From Hydrogenophilus sp. (GTDB lineage: Bacteria > Pseudomonadota > Gammaproteobacteria > Burkholderiales > Thiobacillaceae), in the NCBI GenBank assembly GCA_020725265.1, contig DYFK01000002.1:150288-214287 (forward strand): a stretch of DNA of 64,000 nt, given 5' to 3'. Position 1 is the stretch's first letter, and each line of letters opens with the position of its first letter. Of this stretch, positions 10,890-21,133 are shown piece after piece. The notes beneath the pieces are model-generated. The model saw only the letters and a list, made by a program, of their open reading frames with translations. It made no database searches and was not told the origin of the DNA. The translations under genes and the position numbers were made by a program.

Positions 10890-12531
10890 CCTTGTCCAAC
10901 GGAATTTCAATCAGGTTGATGGCGTTTTCCAGATCCGCCTCGGCGAACAGCGCGTCGATCGCCGCCTCGCTATCCAGTAGGTAATGTTGGATGCCGAACG
11001 ACGCGGCCAGCAACCGGAAATCCGGATTGACGAAATCGCAATCCAGGTAGCGTTCGCCGTAAAGCTGGAACTGGTTCTTGCGGATCAGGCCCATGGTGCC
11101 GTTGTTGATGAGCACGACGTTGAGCGGGATGCCGTAATTGACGGCGGTCATCAGCTCCATGCCGCACATCTGGAAACCACCGTCGCCGAGAATGGCGAAG
11201 GCCGGGCCGCCGCGCGCGTGGAAACGCGCGCCGATGGCGGCCGGAATGGCGTGGCCGAGCGAGGAAATGCCGGAGTTCGGGAAATAATGGTTGGCGTGGG
11301 AGACGTCGAGGTAGTTCTGCGCGAACACGATGTTGTCATCGAAGATCAGGGCGTCGCGCGGAAACCGCCTGGCCAGGCTGGCATGAAAGTGGCGGATCAG
11401 GTGGAACGCGTCGGCATCGGCGTCGGCCTCCGGAGCCGCTGGCGCTGTCCGACCGGCGCGATGCCCGGCCAGACGGCCGAGACGGGCATCGACGGCGGCG
11501 GCGTCGGGGGCCGGCGTCGCCAGCAGCTCGTCGAGCACGGCGCGGACATCGCCATGGATCGCCAGATCCGGCCGGAATACCCGGCCGAGCCGGGCGGAGT
11601 CGCGATCGACCTGGACAACCCGCTTGCCGGCAAGCAGGCGCGGATCCCACAAATAACTGGTGCGTTCGTTGAAACCGGCGCCGAGGAAGATCACCAGATC
11701 GGCGGCCTCGACGATGTAGCGATAGGCGTCGCCATTGGAAGTGACGCCCAGGCAGCCAAGCGACAGCGCCGTGCCCTCGGCGACCACGCCCTTGCCCTTG
11801 AGGCTGGTGGCGACCGGGATGCCCAGACGCTCGCTCAGCCTGGCCACCTGCTCGCGGGCACCGGCCTGGATGCAGCCATAGCCGGCGACGATGACCGGCG
11901 CCTCGGCGCGCTCGATCAGCGCGGCCAGCGCCGCCACCGGCGCGGGCACCAACGCGTCGGCGTCGATGCGCGGCAGGGGGAGCGGATCGTCGAGCACGCA
12001 ATCGTCGACGCTCTCCTTCTGCACGTTGTAGGGCACGCTCAGCAACACCGGTCCGGGCTCCGGCCCGAGCAACGCGCGCGTGGCCTGGTTGAGCACCTGG
12101 CCGAGGTAATCGGTGCGTTCGATCAACTTGCGGTAGCGGGTGATACCGGAGAACAGCAGGATCTGATCGATGGCGCCGCCCTCGCCCGAGCTTTCCTGAA
12201 GGCCGCCCTTGCCGAAGAAATAGGTCGGCGTTTCGCCGGTGATGGCAAGCACCGGCTGGCGTTCGGCATGGGCGTTGGCGATGCCGGTGACCAGGTTGGT
12301 GGCACCCGGCCCGGCGGTGGCGATGCAGGCCGCGACCCGGCCCGAGACCCGGGCGTAGCCGCCGGCCATGAAGGCGGCGCCCTGTTCGTGCTTGACCAGC
12401 ACGGTCCTCACCGGGGAATCGCGGAGGCGGTCGTAGATTGGCAGAACATGGGCGCCCGGCATGCCGAACACGACTTCGACGCCCAGACGCCCCAGATACC
12501 TGACCAGCAATTCGCTGACGGAAACTTGCAT
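10858..12531 (-). CDS. Thiamine diphosphate-dependent enzyme, acetolactate synthase-like
   Basis: The 557-residue protein has the three-domain layout of acetolactate synthase, oxalyl-CoA decarboxylase and related enzymes. The N-terminal pyrimidine-binding domain has the catalytic glutamate in VKHEQGAAFMAGGYA (Glu49). A central domain runs about 195-340, and the C-terminal pyrophosphate domain has GDGGF (449-453) and NNG (476-478) as the metal-binding GDG-N motif. The residues after NNG (TMGLIRKNQF) differ from the usual acetolactate synthase sequence, and no regulatory subunit (ilvN) is nearby, so a role in valine synthesis is doubtful. It is the first gene of the cassette and overlaps the GT-A-like gene. 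Confidence 0.85.
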   Translation of the reverse strand: MQVSVSELLVRYLGRLGVEVVFGMPGAHVLPIYDRLRDSPVRTVLVKHEQGAAFMAGGYARVSGRVAACIATAGPGATNLVTGIANAHAERQPVLAITGETPTYFFGKGGLQESSGEGGAIDQILLFSGITRYRKLIERTDYLGQVLNQATRALLGPEPGPVLLSVPYNVQKESVDDCVLDDPLPLPRIDADALVPAPVAALAALIERAEAPVIVAGYGCIQAGAREQVARLSERLGIPVATSLKGKGVVAEGTALSLGCLGVTSNGDAYRYIVEAADLVIFLGAGFNERTSYLWDPRLLAGKRVVQVDRDSARLGRVFRPDLAIHGDVRAVLDELLATPAPDAAAVDARLGRLAGHRAGRTAPAAPEADADADAFHLIRHFHASLARRFPRDALIFDDNIVFAQNYLDVSHANHYFPNSGISSLGHAIPAAIGARFHARGGPAFAILGDGGFQMCGMELMTAVNYGIPLNVVLINNGTMGLIRKNQFQLYGERYLDCDFVNPDFRLLAASFGIQHYLLDSEAAIDALFAEADLENAINLIEIPLDKDAFPRYLSAR

Positions 12532-12658
12532 ATCGTGGTCACGACACGGCCGGCGAACCCCGGCGACGCGTCATGGTGGAGCAACGGAAACGTCGGATTT
12601 GAGCACAACAACGCGGATGCGGGAACCTCGCCGGAACCATGGGCTTTCCGGCGCCGGC

Positions 12659-13300
12659 TCAACTGATCTTGACCACGATGTCATGCAGGGTGTTGGCGCA
12701 ATGCGCCATGCGGTCGGCGGCGCGCGCCTGATGCTGGTAGATCTCGCGGCGCTTGAACATGTTCAGGTAATCATCGCCCCGGAACAACTCGCCGAGCGCC
12801 TTGCGGTACAGCTTTTCCACGCGCCGATGCGCCTTGCGCGCGGCGTCCGCCGACAAAGCGGCGTCCGGTGCCCGGCTGCCGAGCAGTTCGAACCCCTGCA
12901 CCAGCGCCTGCACGCCCTCGCGCAGGCAGGCGGCCATCTCGTAAGTGAACGGGTCGGGCGCCACCCCCAGCACATCCATCTCGCAGACCGTGTCCTTGCA
13001 GTAATTGACGATCTCGTCGAGATCCATGATCGCCCGGTAGATGTCCTCGCGGTCGATCGGCGTGGAAAAAGCTTCGTTCAGCGTGTGGATGTTGCCGACC
13101 TTGATGACGTCCGCCTCGTGTTCGTCCTTCTTGATCCGCCTGGCGATCTCGCTGTCGCTGGTGCCCATGAAATCGACCAGCAGATTGACCGTGTGCATGA
13201 CCTGCCCGGCCTGCACGCTGAGCAGGTGGAAGAAATCCGGCGCTTTCGGGAATACGTGGTCGAGGATCTTGTGGACGACGGAGTGGTTGGCGACGCTCAT
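12659..13300 (-). CDS. DUF47 / PhoU-like phosphate transport regulator (Pit accessory)
   Basis: The 213-residue all-helical protein resembles PhoU-like DUF47 proteins, with the metal-binding-type patterns KKDEHEADVIK and DLDEIVNYCKDTV. Such proteins are usually encoded with Pit and are thought to adjust phosphate uptake. The ATG at 13300 overlaps the pit stop as ATGA, so the pair is translationally coupled. A stem (12629-12653) lies just beyond its stop, but it lacks a T-run. Confidence 0.9.
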   Translation of the reverse strand: MSVANHSVVHKILDHVFPKAPDFFHLLSVQAGQVMHTVNLLVDFMGTSDSEIARRIKKDEHEADVIKVGNIHTLNEAFSTPIDREDIYRAIMDLDEIVNYCKDTVCEMDVLGVAPDPFTYEMAACLREGVQALVQGFELLGSRAPDAALSADAARKAHRRVEKLYRKALGELFRGDDYLNMFKRREIYQHQARAADRMAHCANTLHDIVVKIS

Positions 13301-14346
13301 GGAGTCCCCCGGTTGGCGATGGTGAAGGTCAGGGCGTAGACGATAGCGGCCATCAGGCCGGCGGCCGGCATGGTGACGACCCAGGTGGTGACGATTTCGC
13401 GGGCCTTGCTCCAACGTACCGAGCGCGGATGCTCGGAAGCGCCGATGCCCATGATCGACGACGCCACCACATGCGTGGTCGACACCGGCGCGCCGACCAG
13501 CGACGCGGACAGGATCACGCTCGCGGACGTCAGTTGCGAATCCAGCGCGTGCAGGGGCCGCACCTTGTAGATGGCGAACCCGAGCGTCCGCACGATGCGC
13601 CAGCCGCCAGACAGGATGCCGAGCGTGAGCGCGCCGGCGCAGGCGAACACTACCCAGAGCGGCACCGCGAACACCTCGATATGACCGCCCAGCAACAACA
13701 CCAGGGTCAGGATGCCCATGCTCTTCTGGGCATCGTTGGCGCCGTGCGAGAACGCCAGGACGGCGGCGGTGAAATACTGCGCCCAGCGCAGCGGCCGGTT
13801 GACGCGTGGCCGGGCGGCGCGAAACACCAGATTGAACAGCCGGTGCAGACCATAACCGACGACGAAACCGAGCAACGGCGACAGGATCAGGCCGAGCAGG
13901 ACCATGGTCACGCCGGTGACGCGGCCATGTCGGAACAGCTCACCGAAACCCCAGGCGACATGGTCGACACCGACCGCCAACAGCACCGCGCCGATCAGGC
14001 CGCCAACCAGCGCATGCGACGACGACGACGGAATACCGCGCCACCAGGTCACCAGATTCCAGACGATGGCGCCGGCCAGACCGCTGACCAGCACGGTCAG
14101 CGACATCACGCGCGGCAGGTCGTCGAGCACGACGAACTTGCCGATGGTGTTGGCGACCGCGGTGCCGCCGAGCAGCGGCCCGAGAAACTCGAAGAATCCG
14201 ATCAGGACCACCGCCTGCGCCGGCCGCATCGCGCGCGAGGCGACCACGGTGGCGAGGATGTTGGCGGCATCATGGAAACCGTTGGTGTAATCGAACACCA
14301 ATACGATGACGACCGCCAGAATGGTCAGCAGCGCCAGGGCTTCCAT
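13297..14346 (-). CDS. pit: Low-affinity inorganic phosphate transporter
   Basis: The 349-residue protein has about ten membrane helices and the PiT signature near the N terminus (DYTNGFHDAANILATVV) with its duplicate in the second half (FSHGANDAQKSMGI). It imports metal-phosphate with protons through the inner membrane. The gene precedes its DUF47 partner with a 4-bp overlap. The gene upstream on the same strand (DUF3301) ends 52 bp away. Confidence 0.95.
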   Translation of the reverse strand: MEALALLTILAVVIVLVFDYTNGFHDAANILATVVASRAMRPAQAVVLIGFFEFLGPLLGGTAVANTIGKFVVLDDLPRVMSLTVLVSGLAGAIVWNLVTWWRGIPSSSSHALVGGLIGAVLLAVGVDHVAWGFGELFRHGRVTGVTMVLLGLILSPLLGFVVGYGLHRLFNLVFRAARPRVNRPLRWAQYFTAAVLAFSHGANDAQKSMGILTLVLLLGGHIEVFAVPLWVVFACAGALTLGILSGGWRIVRTLGFAIYKVRPLHALDSQLTSASVILSASLVGAPVSTTHVVASSIMGIGASEHPRSVRWSKAREIVTTWVVTMPAAGLMAAIVYALTFTIANRGTP

Positions 14347-14397
14347 CGCCGCGCGCGCTTCAGGGCAGGGATGGCGGCGCTTCGGCCGATGGCGCGG

Positions 14398-14693
14398 TCA
14401 TGCGATCAGATCGGCCGACAGGACGCGGACGCCGAGCAGATAGACACGCCCGGCCATGCGGTCCTCGCCGCCGCTGGAATATTCGAAAGCGTATTCGCGG
14501 TACAGCCGGGCGCGCTGGCTGGCGTCGCGGCGCAAGGCCATCCGGCTCAGGGCCACGGTCTCGTCCAGGAACTGCACACCAGCGCGTTCGCACACCGCGC
14601 GCGCCGCGCGGATCGCGATCTCGCGTTTCTGCAGACTGTCCCACCAGAACCAGCCGAGGCCGCTGAACACCGCCAGCAGCAGCGCTTCCGCGC

Positions 14694-14697
<4 letters not shown>
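14398..14697 (-). CDS. DUF3301 membrane-anchored small protein
   Basis: The 99-residue protein starts with one membrane helix (MSAEALLLAVFSGLGWFWW) and continues with a basic soluble part with QKREIAIRAARAVCERAG and LYREYAFEYSSGGEDRM, which fits DUF3301. Function is unknown. The ATG at 14697 overlaps the stop of the upstream helicase gene as ATGA, so it is the last gene of the dapA-bamC-MBL-rhlE-DUF3301 run. Confidence 0.8.
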
Positions 14698-16054
<1,357 letters not shown>

Positions 16055-16055
<1 letters not shown>

Positions 16056-16819
16056 CAGAGTTCCCGCCAGTCCAATCCGTTTTCCTGGTCGGCCACGCCG
16101 ATCCAGTCTTCGCCGCACCCCAGGGCGCCGGCAAGAGCGGCGCGGGCAAGCGCGGGCATGTTGTTCTCCGCCGACAGATGCGCGGCGACGACATGACGCA
16201 AGCGCGGTCCGGCGATCCGGCCGAGCAGCGCGGCGGCGGCGGCGTTGTCGAGATGGCCGTAGCGACCGAGAATGCGCCGCTTCAGCGCCGCCGGGTAGCC
16301 CCCGGCGGCGAGCATGTCGAGATCATGGTTGCACTCCAGCGCGAGCGCGTCGCAATCCGTCAGCATGGCTTCCATATGCGCTGTCACGTGGCCGGCGTCG
16401 GTGAGCAGGCCGAAGCGGTGGGCACCGTCGGAAAACACGAACTGTACCGGTTCACGCGCGTCGTGCGGCACCGGATACGGCGTGATCTCGAGGTCGCCGA
16501 CCGCGAAATGCTCGTGGCCGCCGAGGATGCGCGTGGACAGCGGCGCGGCATCCTGCGCCGCCAGCACCGTCCGGCTGCCGTGCGTGAGCCAGACCGGGCA
16601 GCGCGCCCGCTCGGCCAAGGCGGCGGCGCCCCGCGCGTGGTCGCTGTGCTCGTGCGTGATCAGAATGGCCGACAGGCTTGCCAGATCGACGCCCAGACGG
16701 GCCAGGCGCCGCGCGGTTTCACGCGGGCCGAAACCGCAATCGATCAGGATGCGGGTGTCGCCGGCCTCGACCAGCCAGGCATTGCCCTTGCTGCCACTCC
16801 CGAGACACCCAAACCGCAT
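16055..16819 (-). CDS. MBL-fold metallo-hydrolase (YycJ/WalJ-like)
   Basis: The 254-residue protein has the metallo-beta-lactamase fold signature HEHSDH (His56, His58, Asp60, His61), the N-terminal GSGSKGNA segment typical of YycJ-like proteins, and later metal ligands in LLTDAGHV and ALECNHD. Relatives are predicted nucleases or phosphodiesterases; the substrate is not established. It lies directly after bamC: its ATG at 16819 shares one base with the bamC stop region, showing coupling. Confidence 0.88.
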
Positions 16820-17943
16820 TACTTGAGTTGCTCGTAAAGCAGGGTGGCGATGCGGTTTCCGGTTTCGCCGGTGGCCGCCTTGCCATCGTCGGTGAGTATG
16901 GTCAGCGTGGTCCTGGCCTCATCGCCCTTCAGGCGGACCTGGTAGCGCTCCGCCTTGATCTTGGGATCATCGGAGCGCCAGAACGCGAGTTTGGACAGGA
17001 AACCCTTGTCCTTGCTGGTGTTGGCATTGGGGTCGGCGTAACGGACGTAGTAGACACCATCGACGCGATCCCGATCCTCGACCGCGAAACCGATACGGTC
17101 GAGCGCCAGACCGACCCGCCGCCAGGCACGCTCGAAAGGCTCGGGCAGGGCCAGTCCGGGCGCGGCGTTGGCGGTCTTGATCAGGGTCGCCTGGGGCGCC
17201 GACTGGCTGGCCAACAAAGTCTGGGCGCGGGCTTCCTCGATGCCGAAGCGCACCATCAGGCGGCGCAACATCTCGGCTTCCAGCTCGGGATCGGCCGGGC
17301 GCGGCTGCCAGACGGTCTTGCCGCTGCCTTGGTCGCCGCCGCTCTGGGTGCCCTCGAACACCTCTTGCATGCCGCGATGGCTGATGTAGATCTCGGTGCC
17401 GCCATCGGCGGCCGGTTCCAGTCGGGTACGGAACTTGTCGCGCTCGGCGGTGGCATAGACGCTGTCCAGAACCTTGCCAAGCAGCTTGCGTATGCCGTCC
17501 TGCGGGATCTTGGCGCGGTTCTCGGCCCAGTCGGTTTCCATGACGCCGGCATCGGGCAGTTCCAGGCTGATGAGGAAGCCAAGCTCCTGCCAGAACTCCC
17601 TGACCGTCGGCCAGACCTCGGCGGCGGGCAGCTTGACCACCAACCAGCGCTGGCCGCCGGCGCGTTCGATGCTGGCCTTCTCGACCACCGGCAGCACCCC
17701 CTGGCCTGCCGTGGCGCGGGGGCGTTCGGTCCGGTCCCGATCGTAGGCGGAGAAGGTGGCGGCACCGCGTGGATTGACATCGGGAACCGCGTAGCGGTTA
17801 TCACCGGACGGCACGATCAGGTCTGGCGGCGCTTCCAGGGTCGGCAGCGTTCCGGCGGATTTGTAGTCGATCTTCTTGTCTTCGAACATCGTGCAGCCGG
17901 TCGCGGACAGGGCCAGGACAAGCAGTGCGGCGGTATGGCGCAT
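16819..17943 (-). CDS. bamC: Outer membrane assembly lipoprotein BamC
   Basis: This 374-residue lipoprotein has a signal sequence ending in the lipobox SATGC (lipidated Cys17 when started at 17943). It resembles NlpB/BamC: an unstructured N-terminal stretch (KIDYKSAGTLPTLEAPPDL) known in BamC to bind BamD, followed by two helix-grip domains. It is part of the beta-barrel assembly machine. A GTG at 17958, overlapping the dapA stop as GTGA, would add five residues (MRFAP); I prefer the ATG at 17943 because GAGG lies about 9 bp upstream. dapA-bamC linkage is widely conserved. Confidence 0.9.
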   Translation of the reverse strand: MRHTAALLVLALSATGCTMFEDKKIDYKSAGTLPTLEAPPDLIVPSGDNRYAVPDVNPRGAATFSAYDRDRTERPRATAGQGVLPVVEKASIERAGGQRWLVVKLPAAEVWPTVREFWQELGFLISLELPDAGVMETDWAENRAKIPQDGIRKLLGKVLDSVYATAERDKFRTRLEPAADGGTEIYISHRGMQEVFEGTQSGGDQGSGKTVWQPRPADPELEAEMLRRLMVRFGIEEARAQTLLASQSAPQATLIKTANAAPGLALPEPFERAWRRVGLALDRIGFAVEDRDRVDGVYYVRYADPNANTSKDKGFLSKLAFWRSDDPKIKAERYQVRLKGDEARTTLTILTDDGKAATGETGNRIATLLYEQLK

Positions 17944-17954
17944 GGGGGCGAACC

Positions 17955-18830
17955 TCACAGGGAACCAGCTTCCTTCAGGGCGTCACGGACGACGTCGTGA
18001 CAGGTCGGGGACAGGGGTACCAGCGGCAGGCGGATACCCGGCTCGATCCGCCCCATTTCCGCCAGAGCCCATTTGACCGGGATCGGGTTGGCTTCGATGA
18101 ACAACTTCTGATGCAGACCGAGCAGGCGGAAGTTGATTTCTCGCGCGCGCGCCAGATCGCCGGACCGCGCGGCCGCGCACATTTCATGCATGAGCCGGGG
18201 CGCGACGTTGCCGGTGACGGTGATGACACCGCGGCCGCCAAGCAGCATCAGGACCATGGCGCTGGCATCGTCGCCGCTCCAAACCGAGAATCCCGCCGGC
18301 GCCGCCTTGAGCAGGGCGGAGCCGCGCTCGATGTTGCCGGTGGCGTCCTTGATGCCGATCACGCCCGGCACCTGGGCCAGACGCAGCGCGGTGTCGTTGC
18401 CGATATCGGAAGCGGTGCGGCCGGGCACGTTGTACAGGATCAGGGGCAGGTCGACCGCCTCGGCGATGGCGCGGAAATGCCGGTACAGCCCCTCCTGGGT
18501 CGGCTTGTTGTAGTACGGCGCCACCGACAGGCCGGCGGCCGCGCCGGCGGCCTTGGCGCAATGGCTCAGCTCGATCGCCTCGGCGGTCGAGTTGGCGCCG
18601 GTGCCGGCGATCACCGGCAACCGGCCGGCGGCCTGCTCGACGGCGATCCGTATGAGTTGGCAATGTTCCTCGGCGCTGACCGTGGGCGATTCGCCGGTGG
18701 TACCGACGATGACCAGGCCATCGGTGCCCTGCTCGACGTGCCAGTCGATGAGCGCCCGGAAACGGGGCAGATCCAGGCCGCCATCGGGCAGCATGGGGGT
18801 GACGAGTGCGACGAGACTGCCGGTGAACAT
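17955..18830 (-). CDS. dapA: 4-hydroxy-tetrahydrodipicolinate synthase
   Basis: It condenses pyruvate with aspartate semialdehyde, the first committed step to diaminopimelate and lysine. The 291-residue TIM barrel has GTTGESPT (43-50), the catalytic Tyr133 in YNVPGRT and the Schiff-base Lys161 in GIKDATGN. It is the first gene of a run that continues with bamC, the MBL hydrolase, rhlE and the DUF3301 gene. It is separated by 60 bp from fliR, which lies downstream of its start on the same strand. Confidence 0.97.
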   Translation of the reverse strand: MFTGSLVALVTPMLPDGGLDLPRFRALIDWHVEQGTDGLVIVGTTGESPTVSAEEHCQLIRIAVEQAAGRLPVIAGTGANSTAEAIELSHCAKAAGAAAGLSVAPYYNKPTQEGLYRHFRAIAEAVDLPLILYNVPGRTASDIGNDTALRLAQVPGVIGIKDATGNIERGSALLKAAPAGFSVWSGDDASAMVLMLLGGRGVITVTGNVAPRLMHEMCAAARSGDLARAREINFRLLGLHQKLFIEANPIPVKWALAEMGRIEPGIRLPLVPLSPTCHDVVRDALKEAGSL

Positions 18831-18890
18831 GGCGGAATGGAGTCGGGAAAAGCCGCGATTTTATCCGAAAGTGCCGGACGCGCGCGGCCG

Positions 18891-19676
18891 CTACCATCCG
18901 GCGATCGCCCGCATCGCGCGCAGTCCGTTTTCCAGCGCGCCGAGCCATGCGGCCTCGATCTGGGCGGGCAGATAAGCCAGGCTGAGATAGAGCACGCCGA
19001 AACCGACGCCGATGGACAGCGGAAAACCGATCGCGAAGATGTTCAGCTGCGGCGCCGCCCGGGTCATCATGCCGATGGTCAGGTTGGTCGCCAGCAGCGC
19101 GGCGGTGATCGGCAAGGCGATGTGCAGGCCGGTGGAGAACAATGTCACCGCCCAGTTGACGATGATCGCGAAGCCCCCCGCCGACAGCGACGCGCCGATC
19201 GGTATCTCCTCGAAACCGCGCGCCAACGCCAGGATGACCAGGTGATGGCCGTTGATCGCGAACAGGATCAGCAGGGTCGCCACCACCAGAAACTGGGAAA
19301 CCACCGGCGTCTGGGCACCGTTTATCGGATCGAAAAGGGTGGCGAACGACAAGCCCATCTGCAGGCTGATCAACTGGCCGACGTACTCGACCATGGCGAT
19401 GACGATGCGCAACGTGAAACCAAGCGCGACCCCGATCGCGATCTGCTGGGCCAGGATCAGCATGCCTTCGCCGGAAGCCAGCGATACCGGCATCATCGCC
19501 GGCAGGCTCGGCGCCACCGCCACCGTCAACACCATGGCCAGCGCCACTCGCGCGCTCATCGGCGTCGCCTTGTTGCCGAGCAGCGGATCCAGCGACAGCC
19601 AGGCCATGATGCGCGCGAACGGGAACAGGAACAAAGCCAGCATCGCCTCCAGATCGGCCGACGACAGCGTCAGCAT
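18891..19676 (-). CDS. fliR: Flagellar type III export membrane protein FliR
   Basis: The 261-residue protein with about six membrane helices is one of the core components of the flagellar export gate (FliP5-FliQ4-FliR1). The conserved N-terminal segment FARIMAWLSLDPLLGNKATP and the GFTLRIVIAMVEYVGQLI stretch identify the family. It is the last gene of the fliJ-R series here, starting 4 bp after the fliQ stop. flhB does not follow it; the next gene on the strand is dapA. Confidence 0.95.
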   Translation of the reverse strand: MLTLSSADLEAMLALFLFPFARIMAWLSLDPLLGNKATPMSARVALAMVLTVAVAPSLPAMMPVSLASGEGMLILAQQIAIGVALGFTLRIVIAMVEYVGQLISLQMGLSFATLFDPINGAQTPVVSQFLVVATLLILFAINGHHLVILALARGFEEIPIGASLSAGGFAIIVNWAVTLFSTGLHIALPITAALLATNLTIGMMTRAAPQLNIFAIGFPLSIGVGFGVLYLSLAYLPAQIEAAWLGALENGLRAMRAIAGW

Positions 19677-19680
19677 GAAT

Positions 19681-19950
19681 TCACCCGACCAGGGTCGGAA
19701 TGCTGCCGATCAGGCGCACCAGGAAATCGACCAGCAGGCGCATGGTCCACGGCCCGAGCAGGACCAGCACGACGAACATCACCAGCAGCTTGGGGATGAA
19801 GGTCAGGGTCATTTCGTTGATCTGGGTGGCGGCCTGAAAGATCGAGACCAGCAGGCCGGTGAGCAACGCGGCCAGCAACAGCGGCCCAGCCGCCAGCATG
19901 CCAACCTCCAGGGCCTGGCGAACGATGGCGACGACGGTATCCGGGTTCAT
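19681..19950 (-). CDS. fliQ: Flagellar export gate protein FliQ
   Basis: The 89-residue protein has two long membrane helices, with the family pattern MNPDTVVAIVRQALEVG and LTFIPKLLVMFVVLVLLGPW. It is part of the export gate with FliP and FliR. Its ATG overlaps the fliP stop as ATGA. Confidence 0.95.
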   Translation of the reverse strand: MNPDTVVAIVRQALEVGMLAAGPLLLAALLTGLLVSIFQAATQINEMTLTFIPKLLVMFVVLVLLGPWTMRLLVDFLVRLIGSIPTLVG

Positions 19951-20693
19951 ATCTGGAAGGTTTGCACCAGGGAGGCAATCAACAGGTTCCAGCCGTCGGC
20001 GAGCACGAACAGCATGATCTTGAACGGCAGCGAGACCAGTACCGGCGAAAGCATCATCATGCCCATCGACATGAGCACGCTGGCCACGATCATGTCGATG
20101 ATCAGGAAGGGAATGAATACGATGAAGGCAATCTGGAACGCCGTTTTAAGCTCGCTGATCACGAACGCCGGCACCAGCACCTTGAGCGGGGTCTGCTCGG
20201 GCGAATCGAGCGGCGGCGACTTGGCCAGGCCGAGGAACAGGGCGATGTCCTCCTGGCGGGTCTGCTTGAGCATGAAGGCCTTCAGTGGCTCGGCGCCTCG
20301 CTCGGTCGCCTCGATGAAGCTGATCTGGTTTTCCGAGTAGGGCTTCCAGGCGGTCTCGTGGATACGGTCGAACACCGGCGCCATGATGAAAAAAGTCAGG
20401 AACAGCGAAAGACCGACGATGACCTGGTTGGGTGGCGCGGTCATGGTGCCCATGGCTTGGCGCAGCAGCGACAACACGATGACGATGCGGGTGAACGACG
20501 TCATCATCAACAGCAATGCCGGCAGGAAAGTCAGCGACGTCAGCAGCAGCAGCGCTTCGATGCTGAACGTGTAGTTGGTGGTGCCGCCGGCCCCCGGCGC
20601 GCTGGTGAAGGCGGGCAGCCCGGGCGCGGCCAGGACGACCGAGGGCACCAGTATGGCAAGCAGGCAGAGGAGGATGCGCGACATGTTCGGCAA
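19947..20693 (-). CDS. fliP: Flagellar export gate protein FliP
   Basis: The 248-residue protein has an N-terminal signal peptide (hydrophobic run ending VVLAAPG), as usual for FliP, then about four membrane helices. Conserved segments are LLLMMTSFTRIVIVLSLLRQ and PPNQVIVGLSLFLTFFIM. It forms the export gate pore with FliQ and FliR. It starts 5 bp after fliO; ATG codons at 20693 and 20684 are both possible starts. Coupled to fliQ by an ATGA overlap. Confidence 0.96.
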   Translation of the reverse strand: MPNMSRILLCLLAILVPSVVLAAPGLPAFTSAPGAGGTTNYTFSIEALLLLTSLTFLPALLLMMTSFTRIVIVLSLLRQAMGTMTAPPNQVIVGLSLFLTFFIMAPVFDRIHETAWKPYSENQISFIEATERGAEPLKAFMLKQTRQEDIALFLGLAKSPPLDSPEQTPLKVLVPAFVISELKTAFQIAFIVFIPFLIIDMIVASVLMSMGMMMLSPVLVSLPFKIMLFVLADGWNLLIASLVQTFQI

Positions 20694-20698
20694 CGCGC

Positions 20699-21133
20699 TC
20701 AGGTCCGGTTATCGCGACGCGCGACCAGATCCTTCAGCTTGTCGGCGAATCCTGGCAACGGCTCGTTCGAGGCGGGCGAATAGCCGGCCGGACGCGGCAG
20801 GGTATGCAGGGTGTTGATCTGGCCGCCACCAACCCCCAGCAGCAGCCAGGTGTCGCCGACCTCGACCACGACCAGACGTTCTCGCGGGCCGACCATGACC
20901 CCACCGACCACCCGGACGATGCCCTGGGCACTGGTCTGGCCGGGCGCGTATCGACGCAGCAACCAGAAGAAACCGAACAGCGCGGCCATGACCGCCAGCA
21001 GTCCGAGCAGGCCCTGCAACAAGGCGCCGGAACCTGGCGGCGGTTCCGCCGCGGCGTAAAGCCCGGAAGCGGACAACGAAAGCAGGATGCCGGCCAGACC
21101 GCGCACCGTCATCGCCACGGCACGGGAAATCAT
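20699..21133 (-). CDS. fliO: Flagellar biosynthesis protein FliO
   Basis: The 144-residue protein has two hydrophobic segments, the first signal-like (ending SGLYAAAE) and the second a membrane anchor (GLLGLLAVMAALFGFFWLL). A cytosolic domain with VRVVGGVMVGPRERLVVVEVG follows, the FliO signature. It assists FliP assembly into the export gate. Its ATG overlaps the fliN stop as ATGA; a second in-frame ATG lies seven codons on. Confidence 0.9.
   Translation of the reverse strand: MISRAVAMTVRGLAGILLSLSASGLYAAAEPPPGSGALLQGLLGLLAVMAALFGFFWLLRRYAPGQTSAQGIVRVVGGVMVGPRERLVVVEVGDTWLLLGVGGGQINTLHTLPRPAGYSPASNEPLPGFADKLKDLVARRDNRT

Noticed and set aside
7247..12531. Cassette acquired by recent horizontal transfer
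   Set aside because: G+C and codon choice look like the neighbours, and there is no integrase, transposase, tRNA or repeat at either edge.
12629..12653. Stem-loop after the DUF47 gene
   Set aside because: Eight-bp stem but no following T-run; too weak to call a terminator.
9162..12666. Long plus-strand open frames (585 and 560 codons) opposite the 7-12.5 kb cassette
   Set aside because: They are shadows of the GT-A-like and ThDP genes; the minus-strand frames have motifs and coupled starts, these do not.
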